From Clostridium sp. (lineage in GTDB: Bacteria; Bacillota; Clostridia; Lachnospirales; Lachnospiraceae), in contig JAETQD010000007.1 of assembly GCA_021770825.1 (NCBI GenBank), positions 62,001-126,000 of the forward strand: a stretch of DNA of 64,000 nucleotides, read 5' to 3'. Below are positions 8,527 to 18,223 of this stretch, one piece after another (the stretch's first letter is position 1; each line of letters starts with the position of its first letter). Below the pieces are notes generated by a model. The model had not been told where the DNA came from. It searched no databases and saw nothing but the letters and a program-made list of their open reading frames with translations. The position numbers were made by a program, and so were the translations under genes.

Positions 8527-10406
8527 ACAATCCTCTTAAACTTCTTTTCCATCTCGTATTTGCTGATGGACACAATGGTGGGACGGCCATGGGGGCAGGT
8601 GTAGGGATTTTCGAGCCCCAGAAGCTGGTCTATGAGCTCATTGGCCTCCCGGTCCGAAAGGCGGTTATTTCCCTTGACGGCCGCCTTACAGGACATGGTG
8701 GCAATTCTGTCGTACACCGATTCCGAACCGGCTCCCGTTCCGTCCTCCGTAAGACCATCTAACATTTCCAAAAGCAGCTCCTTTTTGGCCAGCGAGAACA
8801 AATTGTCCGGCACAGCTCTCACTGCATACTCACTGCCGCCGAAGTGTTCAATTTCAAATCCCACTTCCGTGAACACATCCATATGGCGCTTTAGCAGCTC
8901 CTCCTCCTGCATGGACAGCGTTAAAATAATGGGTGGGCTGATGAGCTGGGAGGTGTATTCCCTGGATTTTAAGGAGGCAAAGGTACGCTCAAACAGTACC
9001 TTTTCATGGGCTGCGTGCTGGTCAATAATGTACAGGTTTTCATTGTATTCCACCAGCCAGTAGGTATCGAACACCTGGCCGATGAGGCGGTGACGGTATC
9101 TGGCCTTTTCCGACAGCAGACGTCCGTCAAACATTTCGATCTGTTTGGGTGCTTCCTGCTTTGGCGTTTCCTGCTTTGGTGCCTCCCGCTTTGGTGCCTC
9201 CTCCTTTTTGCTTTCTGCTTGGGGGATGCTGCTCTTTGGCTGTTCTGCCCTGTAGGGAGCCCTCTCCTCCCGGATTCCCATGGCAACCATCCGCTTTTTT
9301 TCAAAGGGCTCCGGCTCCCGGTGTCCGGTCCCGGACTTGGGTTCCGGTTTCATTTCCGGCTTTTGCGGTTTCATCTCCGGCTCCTGCTTCTCCGGCGCAA
9401 ACGAAACTTCCGGAATCAGTTCCTTCCCGGAAAGGGCCTCTGAAACCGCCTGGCACACCATCCGGTACATGGTCTCTCCGTCCTTAAACCGCAGCTCCAT
9501 TTTGGAGGGATGCACATTCACATCAATGTACTCCGGCTCCACCGTAAAATGCAGCATGGTGAAGGGGTATTTATGCTGCATCATGTAGCTTTTATACCCG
9601 TCCTCAATGGCCTTTGAAATCAGGCCGCTTTTAATGTATCTGCCATTAATAAAATAATTTTCAAAGTTTCTGTTTCCCCTGGCGATCACAGGCTTTCCGA
9701 TGAAGCCGTCCACCCGGGCCATTTCACTTTCCGCATGAATGGGAATCAGGTTCGCTGCAATTTCCCTGCCGTATACGGTATAAATAATATCTTTTAAATT
9801 ATGGTTTCCCGATGTGTGCAGCTTATTCTGGTTGTTCACAATGAGCCGGATGGAGATTTCCGGATGGGAAAGGGCAATCTTTTCCACAAGATCTGCCACA
9901 TGGGCCCCCTCCGTGGCTGCCGTTTTTAAAAATTTCCTCCTCGCAGGGGTATTAAAAAACAGATTCCTGGAAATAAAGGTGGTTCCGTCGGGAGCTCCCA
10001 CCTCCTCCAGTCCCTTTTCCGTTCCCCCTTCTATCTGATACCGGGAACCCGTGAGACTGGAAGCCGTTTTAGTGATTAGCTCCACCTGGGATACCGCTGC
10101 AATGCTGGATAATGCCTCCCCACGAAAGCCAAGGGAGGACACGGTAATCAAGTCCTCTGCCGAACGGATTTTGCTGGTGGAGTGCCTTAAAAAGGCAAGG
10201 GGCAGTTCTTCCTTTGGGATACCGCATCCGTTGTCTGTGATCCGGATAAACCCGATTCCGCCTTCCTTAATCTCCACCGTAACTGCCGTTGCCCCGGCAT
10301 CGATGGCGTTTTCCATTAACTCTTTCACCACAGAAGCCGGACGCTCCACCACCTCGCCTGCGGCAATCTGATTGATTGTATTCTGATCCAATACCTGTAT
10401 GGCCAT
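8523..10406 (-). CDS. mutL: DNA mismatch repair protein MutL
   Basis: A 627-residue MutL. The N-terminal GHKL ATPase has NQIAAGEVVERP, ENAIDAGA, DNGCGI and GFRGEALSSI. A proline/lysine/glutamate-rich linker (about 340-440) contains short near-repeats of the type APKQE. The C-terminal domain has QHAAHEKVLFERT and the zinc/endonuclease-type motifs (CKAAVKGN and a CPHGRP stretch near the end), as expected for nicking MutL in bacteria lacking MutH. The chosen ATG at 10406 follows GGAGGAG; the longer reading adds six residues. It lies directly behind mutS. Confidence 0.96.
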   Translation of the reverse strand: MAIQVLDQNTINQIAAGEVVERPASVVKELMENAIDAGATAVTVEIKEGGIGFIRITDNGCGIPKEELPLAFLRHSTSKIRSAEDLITVSSLGFRGEALSSIAAVSQVELITKTASSLTGSRYQIEGGTEKGLEEVGAPDGTTFISRNLFFNTPARRKFLKTAATEGAHVADLVEKIALSHPEISIRLIVNNQNKLHTSGNHNLKDIIYTVYGREIAANLIPIHAESEMARVDGFIGKPVIARGNRNFENYFINGRYIKSGLISKAIEDGYKSYMMQHKYPFTMLHFTVEPEYIDVNVHPSKMELRFKDGETMYRMVCQAVSEALSGKELIPEVSFAPEKQEPEMKPQKPEMKPEPKSGTGHREPEPFEKKRMVAMGIREERAPYRAEQPKSSIPQAESKKEEAPKREAPKQETPKQEAPKQIEMFDGRLLSEKARYRHRLIGQVFDTYWLVEYNENLYIIDQHAAHEKVLFERTFASLKSREYTSQLISPPIILTLSMQEEELLKRHMDVFTEVGFEIEHFGGSEYAVRAVPDNLFSLAKKELLLEMLDGLTEDGTGAGSESVYDRIATMSCKAAVKGNNRLSDREANELIDQLLGLENPYTCPHGRPTIVSISKYEMEKKFKRIV

Positions 10407-10436
10407 AAAATCTCCTCCATCCACGGGAATGGTCTG

Positions 10437-13088
10437 CTACCAGCGGTTTTTAAGCTTTGTCTGGAGCCTGTATAATGTGTTTAAGGCATCAATGGGAGTC
10501 ATGTTGGAAAGCTCTAACTCCCCCAGCTCCTTAATAATATCATCGTCCTTCACCGTATCAAAAATCGTAAGCTGGTTTAAATCCACCTCATCGGGCTTGG
10601 CGACGGCTTTGTGGGGGGCAGCGCCTGCGGACAGCTCCGCAATCTCCCTGGCATGGGATGTGATGTCGGCGCTGGAAAGCTCCTCCACCAGCTCCTTGGC
10701 CCGGTGAATCACCGAATCCGGAACTCCGGCCAGCTTTGCCACCTGGATTCCGTAGCTCTTATCGGCACCGCCCTTTACAATTTTCCTTAAGAATACAATG
10801 TCGTCTCCCTGTTCCTTCACTGCGATACAGTAGTTGTTGACGCCGCTTATGGTGCCCTCCAGCTCCGTCAGCTCATGGTAATGGGTGGCAAAGAGCGTTT
10901 TGGCCCCCAGAAGTCTGGTGTTGCTGATGTGTTCAATGACGGCCCAGGCAATGGAAAGTCCGTCAAAGGTGCTGGTTCCCCGTCCGATTTCGTCCAAAAC
11001 CAGGAGACTGTTCTTTGTGGCATTTCTTAAAATGTTGGCAACCTCTGTCATTTCCACCATGAAGGTGCTCTGGCCGGAAGCCAGATCATCCGAAGCGCCC
11101 ACACGGGTAAAGATTCTGTCGCAGATGCCGATATTGGCTTCATCGGCGGGGACAAAGCTGCCGATCTGGGCCATCAAAACAATCAGCGCGGTCTGTCTCA
11201 TATAGGTGGACTTACCGGCCATGTTGGGGCCTGTGATTACGGAAATCCTGTTTTTCCCATTGTCCAGATAGGTGTCATTGGAGACAAAAAGATCATCCCG
11301 AATCATCCGCTCCACCACCGGATGCCTGCCGCCCTTGATGTTGATGATGCCCTTTTCATTGATTTTGGGCTTCACATAGTTGTTCCGCATGGCGACTGTG
11401 GACAGGGAGGTGAACACATCAATGCCCGCAATGGCCTTGGCCGTGCTCTGAATCCGCTCCACCTCTTTGGCAACGGTATCGCGGACCTGGCAGAACAACT
11501 CATATTCCAGGGAATACAGGCGGTCCTCCGCCCCCATGATTATGTCCTCCAGCTCCTTTAACCGGTCTGTGGTATACCGCTCTGCATTGGTCAAGGTCTG
11601 CTTGCGGATGAAATAATCGGGAACCAGGTCCTTAAAGGAATTTGTCACCTCAAAATAATAGCCGAACACTTTATTGAACTTGATTTTCAGGTTCTTAATT
11701 CCTGTTTTTTCCTTTTCTTCTGCCTCCAGCCCTGCAAGCCAGCTCTTGCCATCGGTTTTGGCCTTTCTGTACTTATCGGCTTCCTCGCTGTATCCGTCTT
11801 TAATGATGTTCCCTTCCCGGACCGTAATAGGCGGTTCCTCCACAATGGCCCGGTCAATGAGCTCACAGAGGTCGGAAAGGGTATCCATGTCCTCATTGAT
11901 TCCCTTTAAAAGTTCACAGGAAAACTCATTTAAAAGCTGCTTAATATACGGCAGCATGGCCAGAGAGTTTTTAAAGGCCAAAAGATCCCTGGGATTGGCT
12001 GTTTTATAGGAAATCCGGCCCAGAAGCCGCTCCAGATCATAGATGGCATTTAAATATTCCCGGATTTCCTCGCGGGAAATAAAGTTCATATTGAGCTCTT
12101 CGATGGCCGCCTGCCGTCTCTCAATTTCCTTTTTGGAAATCAAAGGCTGCTCAATGAAGGTTCTGAGCATTCTGGCGCCCATGGCCGTTTTGGTCTTATC
12201 CAGAACCCAGAGGAGAGACCCTCTCTTCTGTTTTTCCCTTAAGGTTTCCACTAACTCCAGATTTCTCCTGGTGGAGGTGTCAATGACCATGTACTGGCCT
12301 GTGGTGTAAGGCGTCAGCTTATTTAACTGGGTCAGGTCATTTTTCTGGGTTTCGTAAAGGTACTGGAGCGCACATCCGGCGGCGATCATGCCGTTTTCGT
12401 AATCGGCAAGGCCAAGGCCCTCCAGGCTCATGACCTTAAAGTGTTCCTTTAAAACCTTCCGGCAGGTATCATCGGAGAAAAAGCGGTTTTCCAGGGAAGA
12501 AACAGCCATATGATAGCGGTTCCTCAGATCATCCATGTCAAGGCCTGACATATAAAGGGACTCATTGCAGATTAACTCCGATGGGGAGAACTTGTTGATC
12601 TCATCCAGAAGTGTCCGCTCAGAAGATACCTCAGTAACAAAAAAATCGCCGGTCGTAATATCAACCGTCGCTATCCCGTAGTTATTCCCCGTATAGACAA
12701 CTGCCATCAGGTAGTTGTTCTTTGTCTCGTCCAGTGCCTGGGCGCTTAAAATGGTTCCGGGCGTCACAACCCGGATGACCTCGCGCTTCACAAGACCCTT
12801 GGCAAGCTTGGGATCCTCCATCTGCTCCGCAATGGCCACTTTATAGCCCTTCTGGACCAGGCGGCTTAAGTACCCCTCAACTGCGTGATAAGGAACGCCA
12901 CACATAGGTGCGCGTTCCTCAAGTCCACAGTCTTTTCCTGTCAGTGTAATTTCCAGCTCTCTGGATACGGTTTCCGCATCCTCAAAGAACATCTCATAAA
13001 AGTCCCCGAGACGATAAAACAGGATGCAGCCTGGATACTGCTTCTTCGTCTCCAGGTAATGTGTCATCATTGGTGATAATTGTGCCAC
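10437..13088 (-). CDS. mutS: DNA mismatch repair protein MutS
   Basis: An 883-residue MutS1 that recognises base mismatches. The mismatch-binding domain begins near residue 10 and has the GDFYEMFFEDA motif that contains the Phe-x-Glu wedge. The core and lever domains follow, and the ABC-type ATPase has Walker A GPNMAGKSTYMRQ, Walker B LLVLDEIGRGTS and TLFATHYHELTEL. The start is a GTG at 13088 with AGAGGGG ahead. mutL follows after 30 bases, making a classical mutSL unit inside the miaB operon. Confidence 0.97.
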   Translation of the reverse strand: MAQLSPMMTHYLETKKQYPGCILFYRLGDFYEMFFEDAETVSRELEITLTGKDCGLEERAPMCGVPYHAVEGYLSRLVQKGYKVAIAEQMEDPKLAKGLVKREVIRVVTPGTILSAQALDETKNNYLMAVVYTGNNYGIATVDITTGDFFVTEVSSERTLLDEINKFSPSELICNESLYMSGLDMDDLRNRYHMAVSSLENRFFSDDTCRKVLKEHFKVMSLEGLGLADYENGMIAAGCALQYLYETQKNDLTQLNKLTPYTTGQYMVIDTSTRRNLELVETLREKQKRGSLLWVLDKTKTAMGARMLRTFIEQPLISKKEIERRQAAIEELNMNFISREEIREYLNAIYDLERLLGRISYKTANPRDLLAFKNSLAMLPYIKQLLNEFSCELLKGINEDMDTLSDLCELIDRAIVEEPPITVREGNIIKDGYSEEADKYRKAKTDGKSWLAGLEAEEKEKTGIKNLKIKFNKVFGYYFEVTNSFKDLVPDYFIRKQTLTNAERYTTDRLKELEDIIMGAEDRLYSLEYELFCQVRDTVAKEVERIQSTAKAIAGIDVFTSLSTVAMRNNYVKPKINEKGIINIKGGRHPVVERMIRDDLFVSNDTYLDNGKNRISVITGPNMAGKSTYMRQTALIVLMAQIGSFVPADEANIGICDRIFTRVGASDDLASGQSTFMVEMTEVANILRNATKNSLLVLDEIGRGTSTFDGLSIAWAVIEHISNTRLLGAKTLFATHYHELTELEGTISGVNNYCIAVKEQGDDIVFLRKIVKGGADKSYGIQVAKLAGVPDSVIHRAKELVEELSSADITSHAREIAELSAGAAPHKAVAKPDEVDLNQLTIFDTVKDDDIIKELGELELSNMTPIDALNTLYRLQTKLKNRW

Positions 13089-13102
13089 GTGTTTACCCCT
13101 CT

Positions 13103-14560
13103 TTATTCTGCTTTCACATTCGGGTCTGTCGGGTCATACCTCTGGTCATTGGGAATCAGGACCACATATGGCTTCATGAACGGAGACGGAACATTGGGAT
13201 CCTCATAAATAGTAACCTGGGTTCCGATCTTGCAGTTGTCATAAATCCACTTGGCATTGCCGCATGTTAAACGGATGCAGCCTGCGGAGCGCACAACACC
13301 GAGCCCGTTATACCCGTCCGTATTCAGGGTATTGGGATTGGTTGTCTCATAGGTGATGGAGTGGAACAGGAATCCGGCTCCTGCCTTGATTCTTGTGGCG
13401 TACTGGGTATAGGTATCATTTACCATCAGTCTCCAGCGGTATTTTTCCGGTGTGGTGAAGGTTCCGATGGGGGTATCGTCTCCCACGGAGGTAAGCATGG
13501 CCTTCACCGGAATGATATATCCGTTTTCTCCGTCTTTGGCGTAGACCGTCAGACAGTTCAATGTTTTATTTACCTTAATCACATAAGATTCCTGGGCTCC
13601 GATCAAGTCCTCCACATCCTGGCGCAGCTCGCCGTTGGCCTCAAAGAAGAACTTGAGCCCGTCCACATAATGCCAGCCGCTTAAGGTACGTCCGTTTTCA
13701 AAATAGTACCGTCTCATTCCCCAGTCGGCCCATCCGGTATAGGGCGTGCCGTCCTCATTCATGCAGTAGGCAGCCGTCTCGTTGAATCCGATTTTTCCGG
13801 AAAACTCGTTAAAATATGTATCCTTTGTGGAAGCCGGAGCTCCTGTTCCCTTGGGAACCAGAACCACTTTAAGGTCCACAATGGAATCGCCCACGTTGAT
13901 GGCCCCTGTGATGGTTCCCTCCGACACAAAGCCAAGCTGGCCTCTGTTTGCTGTGGTTACTGCATAGTAAAGGTCATAGGTTTTGGAAACCTCTCCGGTT
14001 AAATGCATCTGGATTCCTTCCACATAGGTGGAGCCCTCGGTTCCCCCTGCCGGCTCGCCGTCGGAATAGAATTTCAGCCATCCGCCGTGGTTCACATAGG
14101 GGCGGTAGGACAGCTTTCCATTATATCCGTCCTTAAGCTTTGCAGAAATCCAGGTGAACTGGGTGGGGAGGTTGGCCTGCTGTCCCATTACCTCCACGGC
14201 ATCCCAGATGGCCGCCTCATTGGTGGGGGTTAAATCCACATTTCCGCCGTTTAAGGATGTGTTCGGCACCATCCCGTCGGGATAGACCACCTGCTGTTCT
14301 CCGTTAGAAGCCTGACTTCCATCGGGATTTTCGGCGGTTCCTGTGTCATCCGAAGCATATGATTCTCCCTCTTTCTGTCCATTGGAATCCTCCTCCGGCT
14401 GCCCTGGTGCTCCAGGGTATCCATGTTCCTCCTCCTGGATCTCAGGCTCATATCCGGGCCCTACACCCTGATCGGCCAATGCATGGAAGCTCAGGCACAG
14501 GGAAAAGCCCGCACATACTGCCACAGCCGTGATTTTCTTAAATGTCAGCTTCATTTTCAT
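13103..14560 (-). CDS. Secreted L,D-transpeptidase with ChW-like cell-wall repeats
   Basis: A 485-residue exported protein. It has a signal peptide (residues 1-29, ending AlaLeuAla), an acidic, proline-rich low-complexity stretch (about 35-95), ChW-type (clostridial hydrophobic with conserved W) repeats at about 135-235 (YRPYVNHGGWLKFYSDGEPAG, then a second copy from AVTTANRGQLGFVSEG), a choline-binding-like repeat region (about 275-310) and a C-terminal YkuD L,D-transpeptidase domain (about 325-455). The catalytic site reads SAGCIRL with Cys428, and His400 lies upstream. YkuD enzymes make 3-3 peptidoglycan cross-links. Its location between miaB and mutS is a chance neighbourhood rather than a pathway. 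Confidence 0.88.
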   Translation of the reverse strand: MKMKLTFKKITAVAVCAGFSLCLSFHALADQGVGPGYEPEIQEEEHGYPGAPGQPEEDSNGQKEGESYASDDTGTAENPDGSQASNGEQQVVYPDGMVPNTSLNGGNVDLTPTNEAAIWDAVEVMGQQANLPTQFTWISAKLKDGYNGKLSYRPYVNHGGWLKFYSDGEPAGGTEGSTYVEGIQMHLTGEVSKTYDLYYAVTTANRGQLGFVSEGTITGAINVGDSIVDLKVVLVPKGTGAPASTKDTYFNEFSGKIGFNETAAYCMNEDGTPYTGWADWGMRRYYFENGRTLSGWHYVDGLKFFFEANGELRQDVEDLIGAQESYVIKVNKTLNCLTVYAKDGENGYIIPVKAMLTSVGDDTPIGTFTTPEKYRWRLMVNDTYTQYATRIKAGAGFLFHSITYETTNPNTLNTDGYNGLGVVRSAGCIRLTCGNAKWIYDNCKIGTQVTIYEDPNVPSPFMKPYVVLIPNDQRYDPTDPNVKAE

Positions 14561-14574
14561 ACGCTCCTTATTGT

Positions 14575-15996
14575 TTATTTCAGGCTTCCCATGTAGTAAA
14601 AGCCCTTTGCTTCATCCAGAGAAACGTCCACGATCTTTCCCACCAGGGATGCATCTCCCGGAAAATGCACCACCGTATTGTTGGCCAGGCGGCCTGTGAG
14701 GAATCCCGGCTCGTGGGTATCCGGTTCTTCTACCAGTACTTTCTGTACCGTCTTTTCATCCCGCTTTACCACCTCAGTGGCAATTTCCTGAACCTCTTTT
14801 AAAAGCCGGTCAAACCGTACCTTCACCACGTCCTCCGGCACCTGGTTTTCCATGGCCGCAGCCGGGGTGCCTGTCCGCTTGGAATAGATAAAGGTAAAAG
14901 CGCTGTCGTAGCGGACCTTTCTTACCACATCCATGGTCTCTTCAAAATCCTCGTCGGTTTCCCCCGGGAAGCCCACAATGATGTCTGTGGTAAGGGAGAT
15001 GTCAGGAACTGCCTGACGGATTTTATCCACCAGAAGGAGGTACTGTTCCTTTGTATATTTCCGGTTCATCTGCTTTAAAATCCGGCTGCTCCCCGACTGG
15101 AGAGGCAGGTGCAGATGATTGCAGATTTTTTTTGATTCCTTCATAACCGCAATCAGCTCATCCGACAAATCCTTGGGATGGGAGGTCATGAAACGGATCC
15201 GCTCCAGCCCTTCAATTTTTTCCACCCGCTGCAAAAGCTCTGCGAAGGTAATGGGCTCCTTCAGTGTTTTTCCATAGGAATTGACGTTCTGCCCCAGAAG
15301 CATCACTTCCACCACGCCGTCCTTCACCAGGCCCTCGATTTCTTTTATGATGTCTTCCGGATTCCGGCTTCTCTCCCGTCCTCTCACATAAGGAACAATG
15401 CAGTAGCTGCAGAAATTGTTGCAGCCGAACATGATATTGACACCGGATTTAAAGGGATATTTCCGCTCAATGGGAAGCTCCTCCACAATGGCATCGGTTC
15501 CCTCCCAGATATCCACCACCATCTTCTTTTCTTCCAGCCGGTTATAGATAAGCTCGGCCAGCTTGAAAATATTGTGGGTGCCGAAGATAATGTCCACATG
15601 GCGGTAGCTCTTTTTGATTTTCTCCACCACATGGGGCTCCTGCATCATGCAGCCGCAGAGGGCAATCATCATATCGGGATTTTTCCGTTTCAGCCCGCTT
15701 AAATGTCCCAGACGTCCGTACACCTTTAAATTGGCATTTTCCCGGACCGTACAGGTGTTGTAAAGCACAAAGTCGGAATTTTCATCTTCTCCCTGGACGA
15801 AGCCGATTTCCTCTAAAATTCCCAGAAGCTTTTCCGAATCCCTGGCGTTCATCTGGCAGCCGAAGGTGGTGATAAAGCAGGTCAGCTTCCTTCCTTTTTC
15901 CGCCTCCAGATCCTGTATGCGGTTCTTCACCAATTCCATAAAATATTTCTGTCTGGCCGGCTCCGCCTCCGGCGCAAACATATTCTTCTCATTCAT
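14575..15996 (-). CDS. miaB: tRNA-2-methylthio-N6-dimethylallyladenosine synthase MiaB
   Basis: A 473-residue methylthiotransferase. The N-terminal UPF0004 domain holds three cluster-binding cysteines (the TTFGCQMN motif, then NTCTVRENA, then CGCMMQE). The radical SAM domain has CxxxCxxC in FGCNNFCSYCIVPYVRG, and a TRAM domain closes the protein. It converts i6A37 of tRNA to ms2i6A37. A GTG at 15999 directly precedes the ATG at 15996, which has better spacing to GGGAG. A sigma-A promoter lies at 16032-16060, so this gene probably heads the long miaB-to-miaA transcript. Confidence 0.96.
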   Translation of the reverse strand: MNEKNMFAPEAEPARQKYFMELVKNRIQDLEAEKGRKLTCFITTFGCQMNARDSEKLLGILEEIGFVQGEDENSDFVLYNTCTVRENANLKVYGRLGHLSGLKRKNPDMMIALCGCMMQEPHVVEKIKKSYRHVDIIFGTHNIFKLAELIYNRLEEKKMVVDIWEGTDAIVEELPIERKYPFKSGVNIMFGCNNFCSYCIVPYVRGRERSRNPEDIIKEIEGLVKDGVVEVMLLGQNVNSYGKTLKEPITFAELLQRVEKIEGLERIRFMTSHPKDLSDELIAVMKESKKICNHLHLPLQSGSSRILKQMNRKYTKEQYLLLVDKIRQAVPDISLTTDIIVGFPGETDEDFEETMDVVRKVRYDSAFTFIYSKRTGTPAAAMENQVPEDVVKVRFDRLLKEVQEIATEVVKRDEKTVQKVLVEEPDTHEPGFLTGRLANNTVVHFPGDASLVGKIVDVSLDEAKGFYYMGSLK

Positions 15997-16031
15997 CACA
16001 TCTATTCTCCCAAACTAACTCTACCGTGACC

Positions 16032-16060
16032 ATTATAAACTCCAACTGAAAAAAAAGCAA
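16032..16060 (-). promoter_or_regulatory. Sigma-A promoter of the miaB operon
   Basis: On the minus strand TTGCTT (-35) is followed by a 17-base spacer and a perfect TATAAT (-10). It lies about 35 bases ahead of the miaB start and just downstream of the terminator closing the proline operon. Confidence 0.7.
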
Positions 16061-16131
16061 CTAGATTACCAATTCTGTAAATTTAACGTAATAATTTGTC
16101 CGGATTGCCGCGTTTTTGCGCTATTTCTGGA

Positions 16132-16180
16132 AGAAAAAGGGAACCTGCATCCGCATCCTTTCTGCGGTACAGGTTCTCCT
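16132..16180 (-). terminator. Intrinsic terminator of the proB-proA operon
   Basis: Minus-strand RNA after the proA stop folds with AACCTG pairing CAGGTT and an inner CCGC/GCGG pair, followed by CCCTTTTTC. It separates the proline operon from the miaB promoter. Confidence 0.75.
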
Positions 16181-16191
16181 TTTTCATACAC

Positions 16192-17436
16192 TTATTTCCT
16201 GATCTGACCGTTTCCGTAAATGATGTATTTGGTGGAGGTCAGAGCCAAAAGTCCCATGGGGCCTCTGGCGTGAAGCTTCTGGGTACTGATGCCGATTTCG
16301 GCGCCAAAGCCGAATTCAAAGCCGTCGGTGAATCTGGTGGAGGCATTCACATAAACGGCGGCTGCGTCCACCTCATCCAGGAATTTCTGGGCGTTGGCAT
16401 AGTCGGAGGTCACAATGGCCTCGGAATGTCCGGTGTTGTATTTGTTGATGTGGGCGATGGCCTCATCCACGGAATCCACGATTTTGCAGGAAAGGATATA
16501 GTCTAAATATTCCGTTCCCCAGTCCTCCTCGGTGGCTTCCTTAAATTCCGGAACAATGGCCCGTGATGCCTCGTCCGCTCGGATTTCCACCTGCTTTTCA
16601 TCCAGGCGTTTTTTCATGAGCGGCAGGAATTTATCCGCCACAGCCCGGTGAACCAGCGTGGATTCGCAGGCATTGCAGACACCGATTCTCTGGGTCTTGG
16701 CATTGAAAAGAATATCCAGCGCCATGGTAAGGTCCGCCGTCTCGTCCACATAAATATGGCAGTTGCCTGTTCCGGTCTCAATCACAGGAACCGTGCTGTT
16801 TTCCACCACGCTCTTAATGAGACCTGCGCCTCCTCTCGGAATCAGAACATCCAGGTACTGGTTTAACCGCATGAATTCCGCAGCCGTTTCCCGGCTGGTG
16901 TCAGAAAGAAGAAGTACCGCATCCTCGGGAATACCGCACGCAGAAAGTCCTCTGCGGATACAGGTTACAATGGCCTGATTGGATTCCAGGGCATCGCTTC
17001 CTCCCCTTAAAATCACGGCATTTCCCGTCTTAAAGCAGAGGGCAAAGGCATCCGCCGTCACATTGGGGCGGGCCTCATAAATGATGCCGATTACTCCGAG
17101 GGGAACTCTCTTTTGTCCCACAACCAGTCCGTTGGGGCGCTTTTTCATGGAAATCACTTCTCCGATGGGGTCCTCTAAGCCAACCACCTGGCGCATGCCT
17201 TCCACGATTCCCAAAATTCGTTCCGGTGTCAGGAGAAGCCGGTCCACCAACCCCTGGGCCATGCCCTTTTCCTTTGCCTTTTTCACGTCCCGGGCATTGG
17301 CCTCTAAAATTTCTTCCTGACCCTTTAAAATCTCTTCGGCTGCTGCCAGAAGCCCTTTATTTTTTTCCTCGGTTCCCATCTTTCCAAGAAGAAAAGACGC
17401 ATCCTTGGCTTTTTTTCCGATCTCCTTCAAATCCAT
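16192..17436 (-). CDS. proA: Gamma-glutamyl phosphate reductase ProA
   Basis: A 414-residue aldehyde-dehydrogenase-fold enzyme that reduces gamma-glutamyl phosphate to glutamate semialdehyde with NADPH, the second step of proline synthesis. Family signatures include [30 protein letters not shown] and [15 protein letters not shown], the last containing the catalytic cysteine. It is the last gene of the unit proB-DUF896-fthC-proA, ten bases after fthC, and is followed by a terminator. Confidence 0.96.
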   Translation of the reverse strand: MDLKEIGKKAKDASFLLGKMGTEEKNKGLLAAAEEILKGQEEILEANARDVKKAKEKGMAQGLVDRLLLTPERILGIVEGMRQVVGLEDPIGEVISMKKRPNGLVVGQKRVPLGVIGIIYEARPNVTADAFALCFKTGNAVILRGGSDALESNQAIVTCIRRGLSACGIPEDAVLLLSDTSRETAAEFMRLNQYLDVLIPRGGAGLIKSVVENSTVPVIETGTGNCHIYVDETADLTMALDILFNAKTQRIGVCNACESTLVHRAVADKFLPLMKKRLDEKQVEIRADEASRAIVPEFKEATEEDWGTEYLDYILSCKIVDSVDEAIAHINKYNTGHSEAIVTSDYANAQKFLDEVDAAAVYVNASTRFTDGFEFGFGAEIGISTQKLHARGPMGLLALTSTKYIIYGNGQIRK

Positions 17437-17445
17437 ATAAAGACC

Positions 17446-18015
17446 TCACTTTCTGCTGTAACTCCCGCTTGGGGTCACAACCACATCCACAGTTCTGTCA
17501 TGGTGTTCCGTTGGAAGACTTTCCGTCATCTGAAAATCATAGGCCAACGCCACGGTCACATGTTCCGGCTCTTTCGCCAGAAACTTATCATAGTATCCGC
17601 CGCCCTTCCCCAGACGGTCTCCCTTTTTCGTAAAAGCCATTCCCGGAACCAGTAAAACGGCATCCGTACAGGACGCCAAGGGGCATTCCGGTCCCGGCTC
17701 CAAAATATGAAAGGCGCCCTCGGAAAGCTCCGAAAGGGAGCGGATTTCAAAAAAGTCCATCTCCTCTCCCAATACCCTTGGAAGGGCCACTCTTTTTCCC
17801 CTCTCCAATAGGGCCAGAAGAAGCTCCCTGGTTCCGGCTTCCCAGGACAGGGCCATGCAGCCGTACACCCACTCTGCTTTTTCAATTTCCGGCAGGGAAA
17901 GGATGTGTCTTAACAGAATCCCGTCCCACTCCTTCTTTTTTTCCTCCGGGACAGCCTTAAGTTTCCTTCTCAGTTCCTTCCGTATCTCAGCTTTCTGTGT
18001 GTCCCACATTTCCAT
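17446..18015 (-). CDS. fthC: 5-formyltetrahydrofolate cyclo-ligase
   Basis: A 189-residue protein of the 5-FTHF cyclo-ligase family. It has the N-terminal KAEIRKELRRKLKAV stretch, the phosphate-binding region PGMAFTKKGDRLGKGGGYYDKFL (KGGGYYD is the family hallmark) and a C-terminal HDRTVDVVVTP. It converts 5-formyl-THF to 5,10-methenyl-THF using ATP. The first 29 bases overlap the DUF896 gene in another frame; AGGAAAG lies right before the ATG. Its place between proB and proA suggests co-transcription without an obvious shared pathway. Confidence 0.92.
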   Translation of the reverse strand: MEMWDTQKAEIRKELRRKLKAVPEEKKKEWDGILLRHILSLPEIEKAEWVYGCMALSWEAGTRELLLALLERGKRVALPRVLGEEMDFFEIRSLSELSEGAFHILEPGPECPLASCTDAVLLVPGMAFTKKGDRLGKGGGYYDKFLAKEPEHVTVALAYDFQMTESLPTEHHDRTVDVVVTPSGSYSRK

Positions 18016-18214
18016 ACTTCTTTCCTAGGTCTGTGATGGACCCGTCTTTTTCTTTGATGGAGATGCCGTTTAAGGTCCCCCTCAAATTCTTACGCACAGC
18101 CTCAATGTATTCCTTTCTGAGAGCTGCCTGCTCTGCCTTTTCCTCCTCCGTCAGTCCCACAGACTGGGATTTATGGTATAAGGCGTTGATTCTGTCAATT
18201 CTGCTGGCTTCCAT
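17987..18214 (-). CDS. DUF896 family small protein (YnzC type)
   Basis: A 75-residue helical protein matching DUF896 (YnzC/YneA neighbourhood family): the N-terminal helical hairpin RINALYHKSQSVGLTEEEKAEQ and the EAVRKNLRGTLNGI segment are typical. The function is unknown. An AAGGAGG ribosome-binding site sits just before its ATG and its 3' end overlaps fthC, so it is translated within the proline operon. Confidence 0.88.
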   Translation of the reverse strand: MEASRIDRINALYHKSQSVGLTEEEKAEQAALRKEYIEAVRKNLRGTLNGISIKEKDGSITDLGKKYGNVGHTES

Positions 18215-18223
18215 ATGTCCTCC

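Noticed and set aside
9120-9210. Short tandem repeat in mutL suggesting an insertion
   Set aside because: It encodes a proline/lysine/glutamate-rich linker (APKQE-like units) between the ATPase and C-terminal domains, normal for MutL.
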